Source: a virus. From it: a DNA stretch of 41,353 nt. The stretch covers positions 1 through 41,353 of the IMG/VR virus record IMGVR_UViG_3300046507_000422. One strand, 5' to 3'. A program made the position numbers and the translations under genes. Shown here in pieces: positions 8,601 through 17,400 of the stretch. Under the pieces are notes generated by a model. It ran no database searches. It was not told the DNA's origin and worked only from the letters and a program-made list of their open reading frames with translations. Each line of letters starts with the position of its first letter. Position 1 is the stretch's first letter.

Positions 8601-11102
8601 GTACAGCGCGTCGGCCAACGAGGTCTTGAGCGTGTTGCCGATGGATTTGGAGAAGGACGACCACGCGCTCTGACCATGGGACAGCATGTCGCGGAAGCCT
8701 TCGCGGAAGTCGTTGTCCAGGTTGCCGACGATGCCCTTCCAGCGGTCCAGCACCGGCGCCAGCTGGCGGTTCGCGTACCAGGTGTCGAACTGCTCCTGCA
8801 GCAGCTTCTGGGCCTCGGTGCCCTCGCCTGCCATCCGGATGCGTTCCTGCCACAGCTTGGCGTCGATCTGCAGCTGCGCGTCCGCGCGGGACTGGTCGTC
8901 GGCGATGGCCTCGACCGCGAAACGCTGGTTCTCCAGCCGCAGTTGCTCGGCGCCGGCCAGCGCCTGCTGTTGCCCCATCAAGGTGGCGATGTTGGCCTTG
9001 CGGGCCTCGGCTTCTTTCTTCAGGTCGGAGATGGTCAGGGCCGAGAGCGGATGCTTGGCGGTTTCGGCGTCGGCGATCTTCTGCCGCACCTCAGCGTCCA
9101 CCTTCAGCTGTGCGGTCGCGATGGCGCGCGCGCTGGCGGACTGCCCGAACAGGCCGATTTCCTCGGTCAGGGCCTGCTTCTCGGAGGCGGTGGCGTTGAT
9201 CCAGGCGGCGACCTGGCTCTTGATCGCCTGGGACGATGCCGTGCCCAGCTCCTTGATCGCGTCGTCCGCGCCGGCGATGATGTTCTTGCGGCGCTGCTCC
9301 AGCACGGTCAGCGTGCCCAGGTAGGTCGCGCGCTGGGTGAGGTCCGCCTTGCCGCCGGCGAGGTCGGCCTGCTTCTTGACCAGGGCGGCCTCGCCGGCCA
9401 GGTCCTTGAGCTGCAGGTCGCGCTTGCGCTCGATGAACTCCTGGTCGGTGACCAGCTGCTGCTTGTGATTGCTTTCCAGATCGGCGAGCTGGCCCGCCAG
9501 CACTTCCTTGTCCAGATTGCGCGCGGCTTCCAGCTGGGCCAGGCCGACATTGTTCAGGTCGCCGAAGGAGCGCTTGATGCCCTTGATACGCTCCTGGATA
9601 TCAGCGTCCGATGCCCCTGAAGCGATACCGCTCGTGGTAGCCTGCTCGATCGCTCGCCTTAGCTGCTCTTCTTTGGTGAGGTATTGCAGGCCATCTTGCT
9701 TCCACTTGTTGTCGGCCTGGTCGAATCGCACCTTTTCGGCTGTGATAGCTGCTAGTCGCTTTTCAGCATCGATCTGCTGCTCGATCGCATTCTTCTTCTG
9801 AATATTGCTTTGAAGCTGGGCCCGCGCCTCAGCGTTCCCGCCGACCGATGGATCAAATGGCTTCTGGGCCTTTGCTATTTCCGCATTGACCTTTAGCAAC
9901 TTCTCACTCAGTGTATCCGCGCGGCCGACGCTCAGTGCGGCATCCGCCGCGCCCTTGGCAGCCGCCCATACAGCGTTCCAGCCGCGCTCCATGGAACCCT
10001 GGTTCGCTAAAACTTCCTTGGTTCGCTCATCCAGCGCCTTGGAAAATTCCTTTTGCGCGACAATTCCAGCTTCTTCCGCGCGGCCCTGTGCTTCCAGCGC
10101 ACGAATCTGCGCCACCGTCGCCGCCGTCAGGAAGTGGTACTTCTCGCCCAGGTCAATCGTGGCCTGCAGCGGTGCCTTGCCCAGCTTGGCGAATTCGTCC
10201 GCCGTCTCGCTGGCCGCCTTGCCCAACACGCGCTGCGCATCGGCGGATGTCTTCCCGAATTCCTTCAAATTCTCCGCGCCCACCCTGCCGGTGGCGACCA
10301 GCGCGGTCAGCGCCGCGGCGGCGGCAGACTGCGTGCCGCTCGACTTCGCGATGCTCTTGGCCATGTCCGCCAGTTGGCCGGACGTGGTGCCGGCGGCGTT
10401 GCCGGTCGAGATGAGCGCTGTGGTGTAGCCCTTCTGCTCCTGGCTGCCCTGGTAGTACGCATAGCCCAGCCCGGCGACGGCCGCAGCCGCCACGGTGTAG
10501 GGGTTGACCAGGCCGAGGATGTAGCCACCCAGGCCGCGCGCGGCGGCGCCGGCGCTGCCAAACATATCGCGCAGCTGGCCGCCCTGCTGCAGGAACACGG
10601 TCAGGGGCGCCTGGCCGCCTTGGATCGAGGTGACGATGTCGGTGAACTGCGCCGGCACGCCGCGCAGAGCGGCGGCCGTCTGCGCGGCGGAGATGCCAAC
10701 CCGGTTCATGGCTGGCGTGGTCGCGTCCAACTGCTGGCGGGCGGCCTGCTGCGCCGTCGTCACCGCGCGCAGCTGGTCCAGGTATGGCCGCAGCGCATCC
10801 ACGGGCACGCCGCGCTGGCCGGCCAGCGCCTCGTAGAAGTCGGCGCCGCTCTTGGCGCCGGCCTGTGCGGCGGCGGTGGCACGCTGGATGGAGCCGATCA
10901 GGTTGCGGGTGGACGACTCCACCTTGGCGGCGGAGGCGCCGGCGCCGGCGCCGATCGAATCGACCGCGGCGCCGGCTTTGCCACTGGAGCGCGCGACGCT
11001 TTCGCCCATGGCCTGCGCATCCGCGCGAATCTCATTGAACCCTGCCCGCGTCGGGGTCGTGTCGACCTCGGCGACGAGCTGGATCTTGCGCTCTTCTGTC
11101 AT
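5694..11102 (-). CDS. Tail tape measure protein with C-terminal DUF4214 domain
   Basis: 1802 residues, the longest gene in the window, with SD AGGAA before ATG 11102. The N-terminus is alpha-helical; residues about 130-330 match the tail length tape measure region (PF06791 type: ALRGVPAQFTDIVTSIQGG, LVNPYTVAAAAVAGLGYAYY). Several Ala/Gln-rich coiled coils follow, with a Gly/Ala hydrophobic zone in the middle. Residues about 1613-1710 contain two DUF4214-like units (YLGRNPESAGLDYY and LKRHGEATGIEFW). The C-terminus has the PALIHEGERVVPAADN motif common in these proteins. It sets tail length and passes through the membrane during DNA entry. Confidence 0.93.
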   Translation of the reverse strand: MTEERKIQLVAEVDTTPTRAGFNEIRADAQAMGESVARSSGKAGAAVDSIGAGAGASAAKVESSTRNLIGSIQRATAAAQAGAKSGADFYEALAGQRGVPVDALRPYLDQLRAVTTAQQAARQQLDATTPAMNRVGISAAQTAAALRGVPAQFTDIVTSIQGGQAPLTVFLQQGGQLRDMFGSAGAAARGLGGYILGLVNPYTVAAAAVAGLGYAYYQGSQEQKGYTTALISTGNAAGTTSGQLADMAKSIAKSSGTQSAAAAALTALVATGRVGAENLKEFGKTSADAQRVLGKAASETADEFAKLGKAPLQATIDLGEKYHFLTAATVAQIRALEAQGRAEEAGIVAQKEFSKALDERTKEVLANQGSMERGWNAVWAAAKGAADAALSVGRADTLSEKLLKVNAEIAKAQKPFDPSVGGNAEARAQLQSNIQKKNAIEQQIDAEKRLAAITAEKVRFDQADNKWKQDGLQYLTKEEQLRRAIEQATTSGIASGASDADIQERIKGIKRSFGDLNNVGLAQLEAARNLDKEVLAGQLADLESNHKQQLVTDQEFIERKRDLQLKDLAGEAALVKKQADLAGGKADLTQRATYLGTLTVLEQRRKNIIAGADDAIKELGTASSQAIKSQVAAWINATASEKQALTEEIGLFGQSASARAIATAQLKVDAEVRQKIADAETAKHPLSALTISDLKKEAEARKANIATLMGQQQALAGAEQLRLENQRFAVEAIADDQSRADAQLQIDAKLWQERIRMAGEGTEAQKLLQEQFDTWYANRQLAPVLDRWKGIVGNLDNDFREGFRDMLSHGQSAWSSFSKSIGNTLKTSLADALYQTFAKKYVLSVVESLAGSISGPAVQSALAGGGGAGSGITSAFSSASALNSAYSLSSQPSYLGQFASGYSGSAGAASEALGAPMTTSAQFGSYASSATPYLAAAGGGLAAYNVGQNHGAVAGVAAGAGTIAAGGALSGAAAGTGIAAGASAALAAIPVWGWAALAALAIVGSMQDGPEKDTRLQFVSNNTPGNISINERGNQGQSDSYIGGYGTSAFGTFGVNSSFWMNTDQPVVQDFIKTVSATDDALATFLTATEKASVATYLTGKTETAHTGEEGANPNANGQLDKIFADRINNILDGVQPGLSALEAGFTGTSQQLATEAAAVLQYRAALKDSGEALFGIKTTLVEVAALKQPTEATSAALQRVANEFATTNLVAQALGKGSDAFGAVGLASEAARNELVNFAGGLDKLSSQTSSFAQNYLTPEEQLAPVKKALDAALAGLGYSGARAITSRDQFKEVARSIDLSTEAGRKQEAQLLALADAFAQVHTVTVAATKSEQQIADERAGLQQQYDQLTLTSNQLLAQQRDALDASNRALFDQIQAHKAAADAAKAQQEAATSLLTDVDAAYAGLQRSVSADRARADSAHQAAMTAYQAQIDAVNTSVGKLQSLSGSLQSTLSGLSLPGQEESNRLSGQAQIAAALAIARAGGPLPDSDGIQSALRAATQESSSQFSSKADYQRNFFATARDIAELGDLTGNQLTVNEKILEATKAAKDAEQAAYDAQIHHLDDILANGQSQIDVLKGINTGVISVADAIIGLQSAISAAMANPVAAAPSAITSAYQQYLGRNPESAGLDYYKNLVANGTSLDTVVGYIKSSPEAQIENLYETVLKRHGEATGIEFWTKALNAGVSIDKIKQDFYNSDEYIKSLRGFAVGTNFVPSTMPALIHEGERVVPAADNRELIRRLRAPEVDTAALAMEMRALRQVVTNQQAVLRQIAVSTGKHVDLFDNATGGGGPMLVQVES

Positions 11103-11110
11103 GGGGATTC

Positions 11111-11407
11111 CTAATCAGGCTTGGTGCTCATGGCGGACAGGGCTTCAAACTCCATGGTCTGAATGTCCGCTTCCAGCTGGTCGTACTCGTCCGCATCCAG
11201 CTGCATGCGGTCGAGCTTTCGGTACAGGACGCCGTAATCGAGGCCTGTGGCCCCCATCGCGCCCATGCGCCATTGCGTTTGCATGTCCCGGAAGAGGCTG
11301 AATGCCTCCCAGTTCTCGGGCCAGACCTCGATCACGAATCGCTCGAAGTCGGCCCGGGTGAGCCCGAACGCGTCCGGCTTATCGCTGTCCGGCAGGGGCT
11401 CGTACAT
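11111..11407 (-). CDS. Tail assembly chaperone C-terminal part (DUF1799-like, gpT-like)
   Basis: 98 residues, acidic, with WPENWEAF and a MGATGLDYGVLY stretch typical of DUF1799 phage proteins. It sits between the chaperone (11425-11808) and the tape measure. The frame is open upstream of its ATG through the slippery heptamer at 11434-11428, so besides separate initiation at 11407 it can be made as a -1 frameshift fusion to the upstream chaperone, as with lambda gpG-T. The chaperone pair coats the tape measure during tail assembly. Confidence 0.8.
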   Translation of the reverse strand: MYEPLPDSDKPDAFGLTRADFERFVIEVWPENWEAFSLFRDMQTQWRMGAMGATGLDYGVLYRKLDRMQLDADEYDQLEADIQTMEFEALSAMSTKPD

Positions 11408-11424
11408 CGCAAAGGCGGCGCGCT

Positions 11425-11808
11425 TCAGTTTCCCAATCGCCCCTCGGTGCAGGCGATGCGGTAGCTGTCGATCACGGCGTTCATCGCGGCCGGCAGCTCG
11501 TCGCCCAGCTCGCGGACCGATTCACGGTCAAAGTCGACTTCCAGGTCCCAGCCGGTGACGGCGCGCATGATGTAGTCGACGTTGTTTTCCAGCGTGCGGG
11601 CGTGCATGACTTCCACGCTCTGCGCCTCGTCCAGGTCGACCGGCACGGCACCGGCCGCGGCGCGCAGCTCGTCGATGAAGGTGCCGAACTCGGTGCGGGT
11701 GCGGTACTTGTAGGTGATGCCGATGGTTCCGATGGAGCCGTCCAGCATGGGGAACGAGACGGTCTTGAAAAAGGATTCGGGGCGCTTGCCCAGGATGATC
11801 TTGGCCAT
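11425..11808 (-). CDS. Tail assembly chaperone (gpG-like)
   Basis: 127 residues from ATG 11808 (MAKIILGKRPESFF), with an AGAAAG ribosome site; an ATG 36 bases further upstream lies within the preceding terminator hairpin region and is not favoured. KTVSFPMLDGSIGTIGITYKYRTRTEFGTF resembles the phage tail assembly chaperone family. It precedes the tape measure gene, as expected. The last two sense codons GGA AAC with the preceding G form a slippery site directly before the TGA. Confidence 0.82.
   Translation of the reverse strand: MAKIILGKRPESFFKTVSFPMLDGSIGTIGITYKYRTRTEFGTFIDELRAAAGAVPVDLDEAQSVEVMHARTLENNVDYIMRAVTGWDLEVDFDRESVRELGDELPAAMNAVIDSYRIACTEGRLGN
11428..11434 (-). promoter_or_regulatory. 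Programmed -1 frameshift site GGGAAAC in the chaperone pair
   Basis: On the minus strand the chaperone ends TTG GGA AAC TGA, so the heptamer G GGA AAC is in the zero-frame phase needed for X XXY YYZ slippage and the stop follows at once. A -1 slip reads GGG AAA CTG AAG and then continues open into the 11111-11407 frame without a stop. Phase and frame are read directly from the sequence; use of the site is inferred from the lambda G/T paradigm. Confidence 0.85.
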
Positions 11809-11832
11809 GGTGTTGTCTTTCTGAGTGGATAT

Positions 11833-11862
11833 AAAAAAACCCACCGGTGATGACCCGGTGGG
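11833..11862 (-). terminator. Intrinsic terminator between tail tube and chaperone genes
   Basis: On the minus strand an 8-bp perfect stem (CCCACCGG / CCGGTGGG, 11855-11862 with 11840-11847) with a 7-base loop is followed by seven T. It lies 45 bp after the tail-tube stop and just upstream of the chaperone ATG. Confidence 0.85.
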
Positions 11863-11907
11863 CGGAAAAGGCCGTCGCCGCCGTAGCAGCGAAAGCCATG
11901 GCGACGC

Positions 11908-12555
11908 TTAGGAGGCGTAGCGGACCGGGCGGGACTGCAGCGAGATCGTCGCCTTGACCTGCATGACCTGGCCCTTGGTGACCGTCGGGGTTTCGTTGAA
12001 CGACACGTAGCCCTGGTACAGGATGAAAGAGCCATCCGGCAGCTGCAGCTTCAGCGCGCGGATGGCGCGCGAGGCGGCGGCGTTCTTCAGCGCCTGGTAG
12101 CCGGCCAGCGATGGATCGTCGGCGATGCCGATGGTGATGCTCATGGCGCTGGTGATGGTCGGGATCTGCGATTCGAAGTCCTGCTCCAGGAAGGAGAAGT
12201 TGGCGAACTGCTGGTCACCGCCCGAAGTGGTGAACTCCAGGATCTGGGCGATCTGGGTGAAGGCGGTAATCGGCTGGGCCGAGCCGACACCGGAGCCGGC
12301 CGGGAACAACGAGGTCAGCGTGGTGTCGATGCCGTCCAGGTCGTAGGAGTTGGTCAGCGAGTTGGCGACGCGCACCACGCGGTTGTTCAGGCGCGACCAG
12401 CCGGACACGACGGACAGGATGTCGCCGTTGCTGAAGCCGTGCGCGGCCGAGGTGGCATTGCCCGGGTTCGCGTTCGAGATCGCCGTGATGTTTTTCAGCG
12501 TGCCGTAGGTGGTGGCGAGGGAGACGGTCGCGCCGTCAGGCAGTCGAGCAGCCAT
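11908..12555 (-). CDS. Major tail tube protein
   Basis: 215 residues from ATG 12555, preceded by AAAGG; a longer reading from 12585 lacks a good ribosome site. The sequence MAARLPDGATVSLATTYGT, the beta-rich body with HGFSNGDILSVVSGW, and FSFLEQDFESQIPT match phage tail tube proteins of the gpV type. It forms the stacked hexamer rings of the tail. A terminator hairpin lies on each side of the gene, which would isolate its transcript unless antitermination occurs. Confidence 0.85.
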   Translation of the reverse strand: MAARLPDGATVSLATTYGTLKNITAISNANPGNATSAAHGFSNGDILSVVSGWSRLNNRVVRVANSLTNSYDLDGIDTTLTSLFPAGSGVGSAQPITAFTQIAQILEFTTSGGDQQFANFSFLEQDFESQIPTITSAMSITIGIADDPSLAGYQALKNAAASRAIRALKLQLPDGSFILYQGYVSFNETPTVTKGQVMQVKATISLQSRPVRYAS

Positions 12556-12607
12556 GGTAAATACCTTTCTTGCCCATTTGGGCACTGATTACGTCCGTAG
12601 CGGACAA

Positions 12608-12641
12608 GAAAAAAGCCGCCGGGATCGCTCCGCAGCGGCTT
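12608..12641 (-). terminator. Intrinsic terminator upstream of tail tube gene
   Basis: Minus-strand stem AAGCCGC / GCGGCTT (12635-12641 with 12613-12619) with an inner GC-rich part, followed by a T run (12614-12609). It sits in the 116-bp gap between the tail-completion gene and the tail tube gene. Confidence 0.8.
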
Positions 12642-12671
12642 GATGGGGTTGGCCGGGTGGCCTGAATTCTT

Positions 12672-13025
12672 CTATCGGTCTGACCAGATGCTGAAGTCCT
12701 GGCGGTAGCCGTGGACCGGGATGTCGCTGTCAAAATCGCCCACCTGGCCGCTCAGCGCGGTGGCCTGGAAGGCGGTGGATTGGATCAGGCCAGCCTCGAT
12801 CTGCTTGATCAACTGCTTGGCCTCTTTCGCGGTATCCGCCCAGACGTTGATCTGGTATTCGCCGTTCTCCTTGCTGGGCACCTCGCGGCCCAGGTAGGCC
12901 AGCGGCTGGCCGCCGATCTGCTGGTACGTCACGTACGGTCGCGGCGTGCTCACCTCGGCGAAATTCCTGAACACCCGGGGGCAGCTGGCCGTCAGGACGG
13001 TCGTGATGCTCGCTTCGACTGTCAT
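12672..13025 (-). CDS. Tail completion protein (DUF3168-like)
   Basis: 117 residues with PYVTYQQIGG and a YQINVWADTAKEAKQLIKQIEAGL segment typical of DUF3168 (tail terminator/completion) proteins. It is the last member of the connector series before the tail tube, in the usual HK97-like order, and overlaps the gp10-like gene by 4 bp. It would cap the tail or join it to the head. Confidence 0.82.
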   Translation of the reverse strand: MTVEASITTVLTASCPRVFRNFAEVSTPRPYVTYQQIGGQPLAYLGREVPSKENGEYQINVWADTAKEAKQLIKQIEAGLIQSTAFQATALSGQVGDFDSDIPVHGYRQDFSIWSDR

Positions 13026-13546
13026 ACGAGGGTCCTCAGCAGTGCGTCGGTTGCCGCCTGCAACGCCTGCGGTGTCCTGTCGAAGGCTTTGCGGGCAAAA
13101 GGCTGGGCGGCCACCTGCTTGGGTGATGGCAGCGGCACGTAGTACGCATCCTTGGCTGCCACGCTGGCGCGCCCTTTCGGCCGCGGCTTGCCCCGCATCT
13201 CCTGCCGGACAGCGGTGTACCAGTTGCCATCGCTCCCAACGTAGGCCACGTAGCGCTGAATGTGGCCAAATTCAACCAGGCCGCCATGGGGCGCGCGCCT
13301 GGCGTTCCAGCTGATGTGGTAGGTGGCCTTGCCTGGGCCGCTGCGCTCTACCGAGTAGGCCTGGTAGATCGCCGACTCCAGGTTACCGGTAACGCGCCCG
13401 ATAGCGGCGACGTTGCTGCGCATGCCGTCGTAGTACACCTGCGCCGCCGCCTGCGCCGCCGGCCGGGCCGCCAATTCGGAGCGCTCCTCGAGCTCGTCAA
13501 AGAGCCTATCCAGGCTGGCCGTATCAAGACGCAGCTGCATGCTCAC
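13022..13546 (-). CDS. HK97 gp10-like head-tail / tail component
   Basis: 174 residues from GTG 13546 (VSMQLRLDTASLDRLFDELE), which overlaps the adaptor stop as GTGA and is preceded by GAGGTGA; ATG 13540 is the alternative. Helical N-terminus, then a VEFGHIQRYVAYVGSDGNWY region and a repeat of basic residues as in HK97 gp10 proteins. The long upstream extension of this open frame (to 13753) is antisense noise within the adaptor gene. Confidence 0.78.
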   Translation of the reverse strand: MSMQLRLDTASLDRLFDELEERSELAARPAAQAAAQVYYDGMRSNVAAIGRVTGNLESAIYQAYSVERSGPGKATYHISWNARRAPHGGLVEFGHIQRYVAYVGSDGNWYTAVRQEMRGKPRPKGRASVAAKDAYYVPLPSPKQVAAQPFARKAFDRTPQALQAATDALLRTLV

Positions 13547-13863
13547 GTGATCACCTCGCAGACCAGGTCGATGAAGCGGCGGTTGATGGTCGGCATGACC
13601 GCCAGCACGTGATAGGTTGTCGCGCCATCGACGATGCGCTGGCCGGCCACCAGGTCGGTGCAGGCGCGCGTGCGCAGCGACGCCTGGACCACTGAGGCCA
13701 CGGCGCCGGCCTTGACCGCTTGCAGTCCGTTCTGGCCACGGACGTTCACCCATGCCTTGCGCAGCTCAGTCCATGCCACGCTGGCTTGGCCTTCATCGTC
13801 CCGGCCAGCAGCTTGGTACTGAACCGACACGCGGCGGTCCAGCGTGTGGGAAAACGCACTCAT
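13543..13863 (-). CDS. Head-tail adaptor (SPP1 gp16-like)
   Basis: 106 residues: LDRRVSVQYQAAGRDDEGQ at the start and AWVNVRGQNGLQ follow the pattern of the Phage_H_T_join family, ending INRRFIDLVCEV. It overlaps its neighbours by 4 bp on both sides. It would sit below the connector as the head-closure ring. Confidence 0.85.
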   Translation of the reverse strand: MSAFSHTLDRRVSVQYQAAGRDDEGQASVAWTELRKAWVNVRGQNGLQAVKAGAVASVVQASLRTRACTDLVAGQRIVDGATTYHVLAVMPTINRRFIDLVCEVIT

Positions 13864-14465
13864 TGATAGCTCCGGCAGGCGTCCAGCAAGGCATCAATGA
13901 ACGTCGACTGGACCGTGTTAACCTCGGTGCGCGTGGCGGGGTCGAACTGTTCCACCAGCTTGGCCAGGATATAGAGCTTGGCGTTCGGCGGCGTTGCAGC
14001 TGCCGTGTTGCCATAACCGCACTTGACGGTGACGGTAACCACGTTCGTTTCGTCGAGCGTTTCCGGCCAGCTGGTACCGGCGACCGGCGCCACCGATGAC
14101 TTGTACGCCTCCCGCTTGATCTTATAAGCGGCCGGGTCGAGCGTCTGCTCCACACCAGCCGGATCGATATATTTGATCGAAGTGATGCTGATGACCGGGT
14201 GCGGCAATTCGATCTTGTCGGTGACGGCCAGCGGGGTTCGCAAGCCGACCTGCCAGCATGGCAGCGTGGGGAAGGCGTCGAGACGAACCTCCCAAGTTTG
14301 CTCCATGATGCACTGGCCGATTTCATGCTCCAACTTGGCGATGATGCCCTGCAGCCAGATGGTGATCAAGCTGTCCAGATCGGTACCATCGACGCGCAGG
14401 TTTGTTTTGGCGTCGGCCAAGGTTACGGCGAGTACCGTCGGCGCGGCCACAAGGACTTTGGTCAT
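13860..14465 (-). CDS. Head-tail connector (gp6-like)
   Basis: 201 residues; LADAKTNLRVDGTDLDSLITIWLQGIIAKLEHEIGQ and the C-terminal helical part (YILAKLVEQFDPATRTE) fit the gp6/gp15-type connector family, which forms a ring under the portal. Gene order connector, adaptor, gp10, tail completion is standard for HK97-like phages. Separated from the portal by the head genes and the large beta-helix gene. Confidence 0.85.
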   Translation of the reverse strand: MTKVLVAAPTVLAVTLADAKTNLRVDGTDLDSLITIWLQGIIAKLEHEIGQCIMEQTWEVRLDAFPTLPCWQVGLRTPLAVTDKIELPHPVISITSIKYIDPAGVEQTLDPAAYKIKREAYKSSVAPVAGTSWPETLDETNVVTVTVKCGYGNTAAATPPNAKLYILAKLVEQFDPATRTEVNTVQSTFIDALLDACRSYQ

Positions 14466-14466
14466 G

Positions 14467-17400
14467 CTATGCCACCCGCTCAGCGCTGAGCGTACCGTAT
14501 GCCGCCACGGTCCCGGCGCTGAAGGTTGCCTGCGCCACCAGGTGCAGAGTCGTGTCGGCGGCGACCGAAAGGGTGGTCGTGGATGCCTGTGTCAGCGTGT
14601 CGGTCACCGTCGTCATGGCTAGTGGTAGCGATGCTAAGCCATCAGTGCCCAGGCCGCTGCCGCCTGCCTGCGTTGGCAGCGTGTTCAGGGTCACCGAAGG
14701 CCCGGATTTGAAGCTGGTTGCCGTCGCGCCGCCCAGAGCGTAGTCGACGTTGCCGGTCATGACCCAGTTGCCCTTCGTCACAGCCAGCGTCAGCACATCG
14801 GCGGCGGTCGCGGTGGTCAGCGACACAGCGGCGCCCGACGCTTTGGTGGCCGTCAGGATTTCGCCGACGTAGCCCACGGGGGCGAAGGCAGCGAGCGTCG
14901 AGCCGCGCTGGGTGTAGTAGGTTTTCCAACCCACCGGGGTGGCGAAGCTGACGCTGGAATTCGTTGATGTGACCTCGCCGATCCGGCAGGAACCGATATT
15001 GCCGCCGGTCAGCGCGCGAATATCGAAGGCATTGGCCGCGCTGAAGTTGTTGCCGGGATCGATCAGCTTGACCCGCTTCAGGTAGACGTTGGTCATTTCG
15101 CGGTTTGCGTCACTGAATGCCTTGCCGCCGCCGCTGTCGTCCGCAACGAGAATGACATCGACTTCGAGCTCTCCGGCGCCCGCCGCGTTGGTGGTGTCCT
15201 GGTCGATCTTGCACATGTAGCCGCCGCTCGGATTCTTGGCGGTGTGGATGTACGCCTTGATGCGGTTGCCCTGCGGGATGCGCTTGGTGCGGCAGACGCC
15301 CATGACGGGGGATAGCGTCGCGTTGACCAGTCCGGTGGCGTTGGCAAGGCTGATCGTCGGTGCCGTGGCATATTGACCTGGCTCGGTGATCTTCCAGTCG
15401 GTCAGCGCGCCATCTTCCACGAAGAAGTAGCCAGACGCATTGACGGTCGGGGTGCCGCCAGTGAAGATCATGTCATAGCGCGTACGGGTGGTGGCGCCGC
15501 CGCTGCCCCAGCCCAGGCCTGGGTGGTTCGCATCGTTCACGTTGGCGGTGCCGCCGGGCGTGACGCCCATAATTCCGTTGGTAGCGACCGAAGGGAACAG
15601 CGCGTTCGCCGCGTTGGTCTTGTTGTAGAACTGGAACGCTTCAGCCGTGCTGCCGCTCACCTTACCGTAACCAGCACAGGTTGCATTGACGTCGGTATCG
15701 AAGAAAGTCCCTTCAAGGTGCGGGCCACTGTGCCCGCCGACGCTGACCAGATCGAACTTGGTGCCCACTGTAGGGCCGGCGGTACCGCCCGGCGCCACAA
15801 TGGTGAACGACATCGCCTGGCTGCTGTAGATGGTCGGCGGCGCCACCACGGTACCGTCGCGCGAGTACACCTTGATGTCGCAATTGATGAACGGGCCCAG
15901 CGTGCAGACACCGAATACATCGGCACCCGCCGCGTAGTTGGACGAGCCGCCGACGCTTGACAGGTTCATCTTGCCGCCGAAGTTCATCGCGGTGCCACTG
16001 GCATCCTTGCGGCCGGACGCCGAACTGGAACCGGTCAGCGTGCCAGAATCGGTGTGGACGAAGCGGACATCGATGCTGCTGTCTTCCAGCTTGGTGAACG
16101 ACGCCATCGAGTCGTAGAAGTTCACTTTGGAGAAGTGCATGTTGCGGGCGTACGCGGCCACGGTGGTGGTGGTCGGGTCGCTGCCGATGTAGCTGGTGCC
16201 GCAGTTCCGGACATCGACGTTGGTCACATGGCAGTCGCTGGGCTCGGCCACTGCCGAGCCACCGTTGTACAGCTGGAACGCACCGCCCCAGCAGTCACGA
16301 ACGTAACCGTTGACGATCTTGGCGAAGGCGTTATCGCTGGAGTCCCAGGAACCGATGCCGAACAGGCGCGCCGCCCGCACATTGAAGCCGTCAACGATGG
16401 CGCGGTAGGTATTGTTGGACGCGATGATCGCGCCGTTTGCATGACCGACGCCGATATCGAGGTTGCAACCATCGATATCCAGCTGGGTCATGATGGTATT
16501 CTTGTTGTAGCCATTCAGGTGGATCGCGTTGCCACGGCAATTCGTCACCTTGAAATTGTTCAGCACCGCTTGATTGCCGTGCTGCATGTATACCTCGCCA
16601 GGCGCATTGATCGAGGTAAAGTTATCGACCGTACCACCGGTCGAGTAGCACATCAGCTCGATGGCCGATGCCCAGTAGTTGGCAGTTTGGTTCTGCGCCC
16701 AGTTGCCGTCGACGCTGGCATTCAGCAGGGTGAATGCGCTGCCGGCGATCTTCGACGTGGCGTCGATCATGACGCTCTTGACAACGAAGGTGGCACCAAC
16801 GTCCAGTAGTTCGTTCGAGTTGCCGCCCGAGCTATCGTCGATGACCAGAGACAGCGCAGCTTCGAAGGTCACCACTTTGGTATCGGGATTGATCGACAGG
16901 ACGCGAAGCGGGGTATCGCTGTTGGTGCCCTGCGTTCCGATCAGGGTATGGCCAGTCGTGTCACCAGGCCCCTTGACGATGACGCTCATACCGGCCTGCA
17001 GCCCGGTCACGCTGGACAACCCGACCGAAGTGCTCGTGTTGCCTACTTTCGTCGTGGTCGTGTAGACCAGTTCCGGGGCACGCTGAAGGACGGAGCCGTT
17101 CAGATCGACGATTTGCCCCGGCTTGAGCTGCACGGCGCCGGAGTAAATCGGATAGACCGCGTTGTGCGGGAAGACGATGTGTTGCGTATTCGCCGAGTTG
17201 GCGAAGAAGTCGCGGAGCGCAGCGAAATCCTTGGCCGAGTCACCGGTTGGCGAAGGAGCAGTCACGGTCGCAAGATACGATCTTTGCGCCACTACCGCAT
17301 CAACCACCATCGCATCAATCGTACCTGCGGTGCAGGCGATCAGCACGCGCTGTGATCCTTGGAACGGGCCGAACTGAGGCATGCTACCAGCCACAGCCGC

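Noticed and set aside
6747-9620. Long plus-strand open frame of 957 codons
   Set aside because: It lies wholly opposite the tape measure gene; high GC makes the antisense frame open. It has low-complexity Gly/Leu/Arg composition, no ribosome site and no neighbours on that strand.
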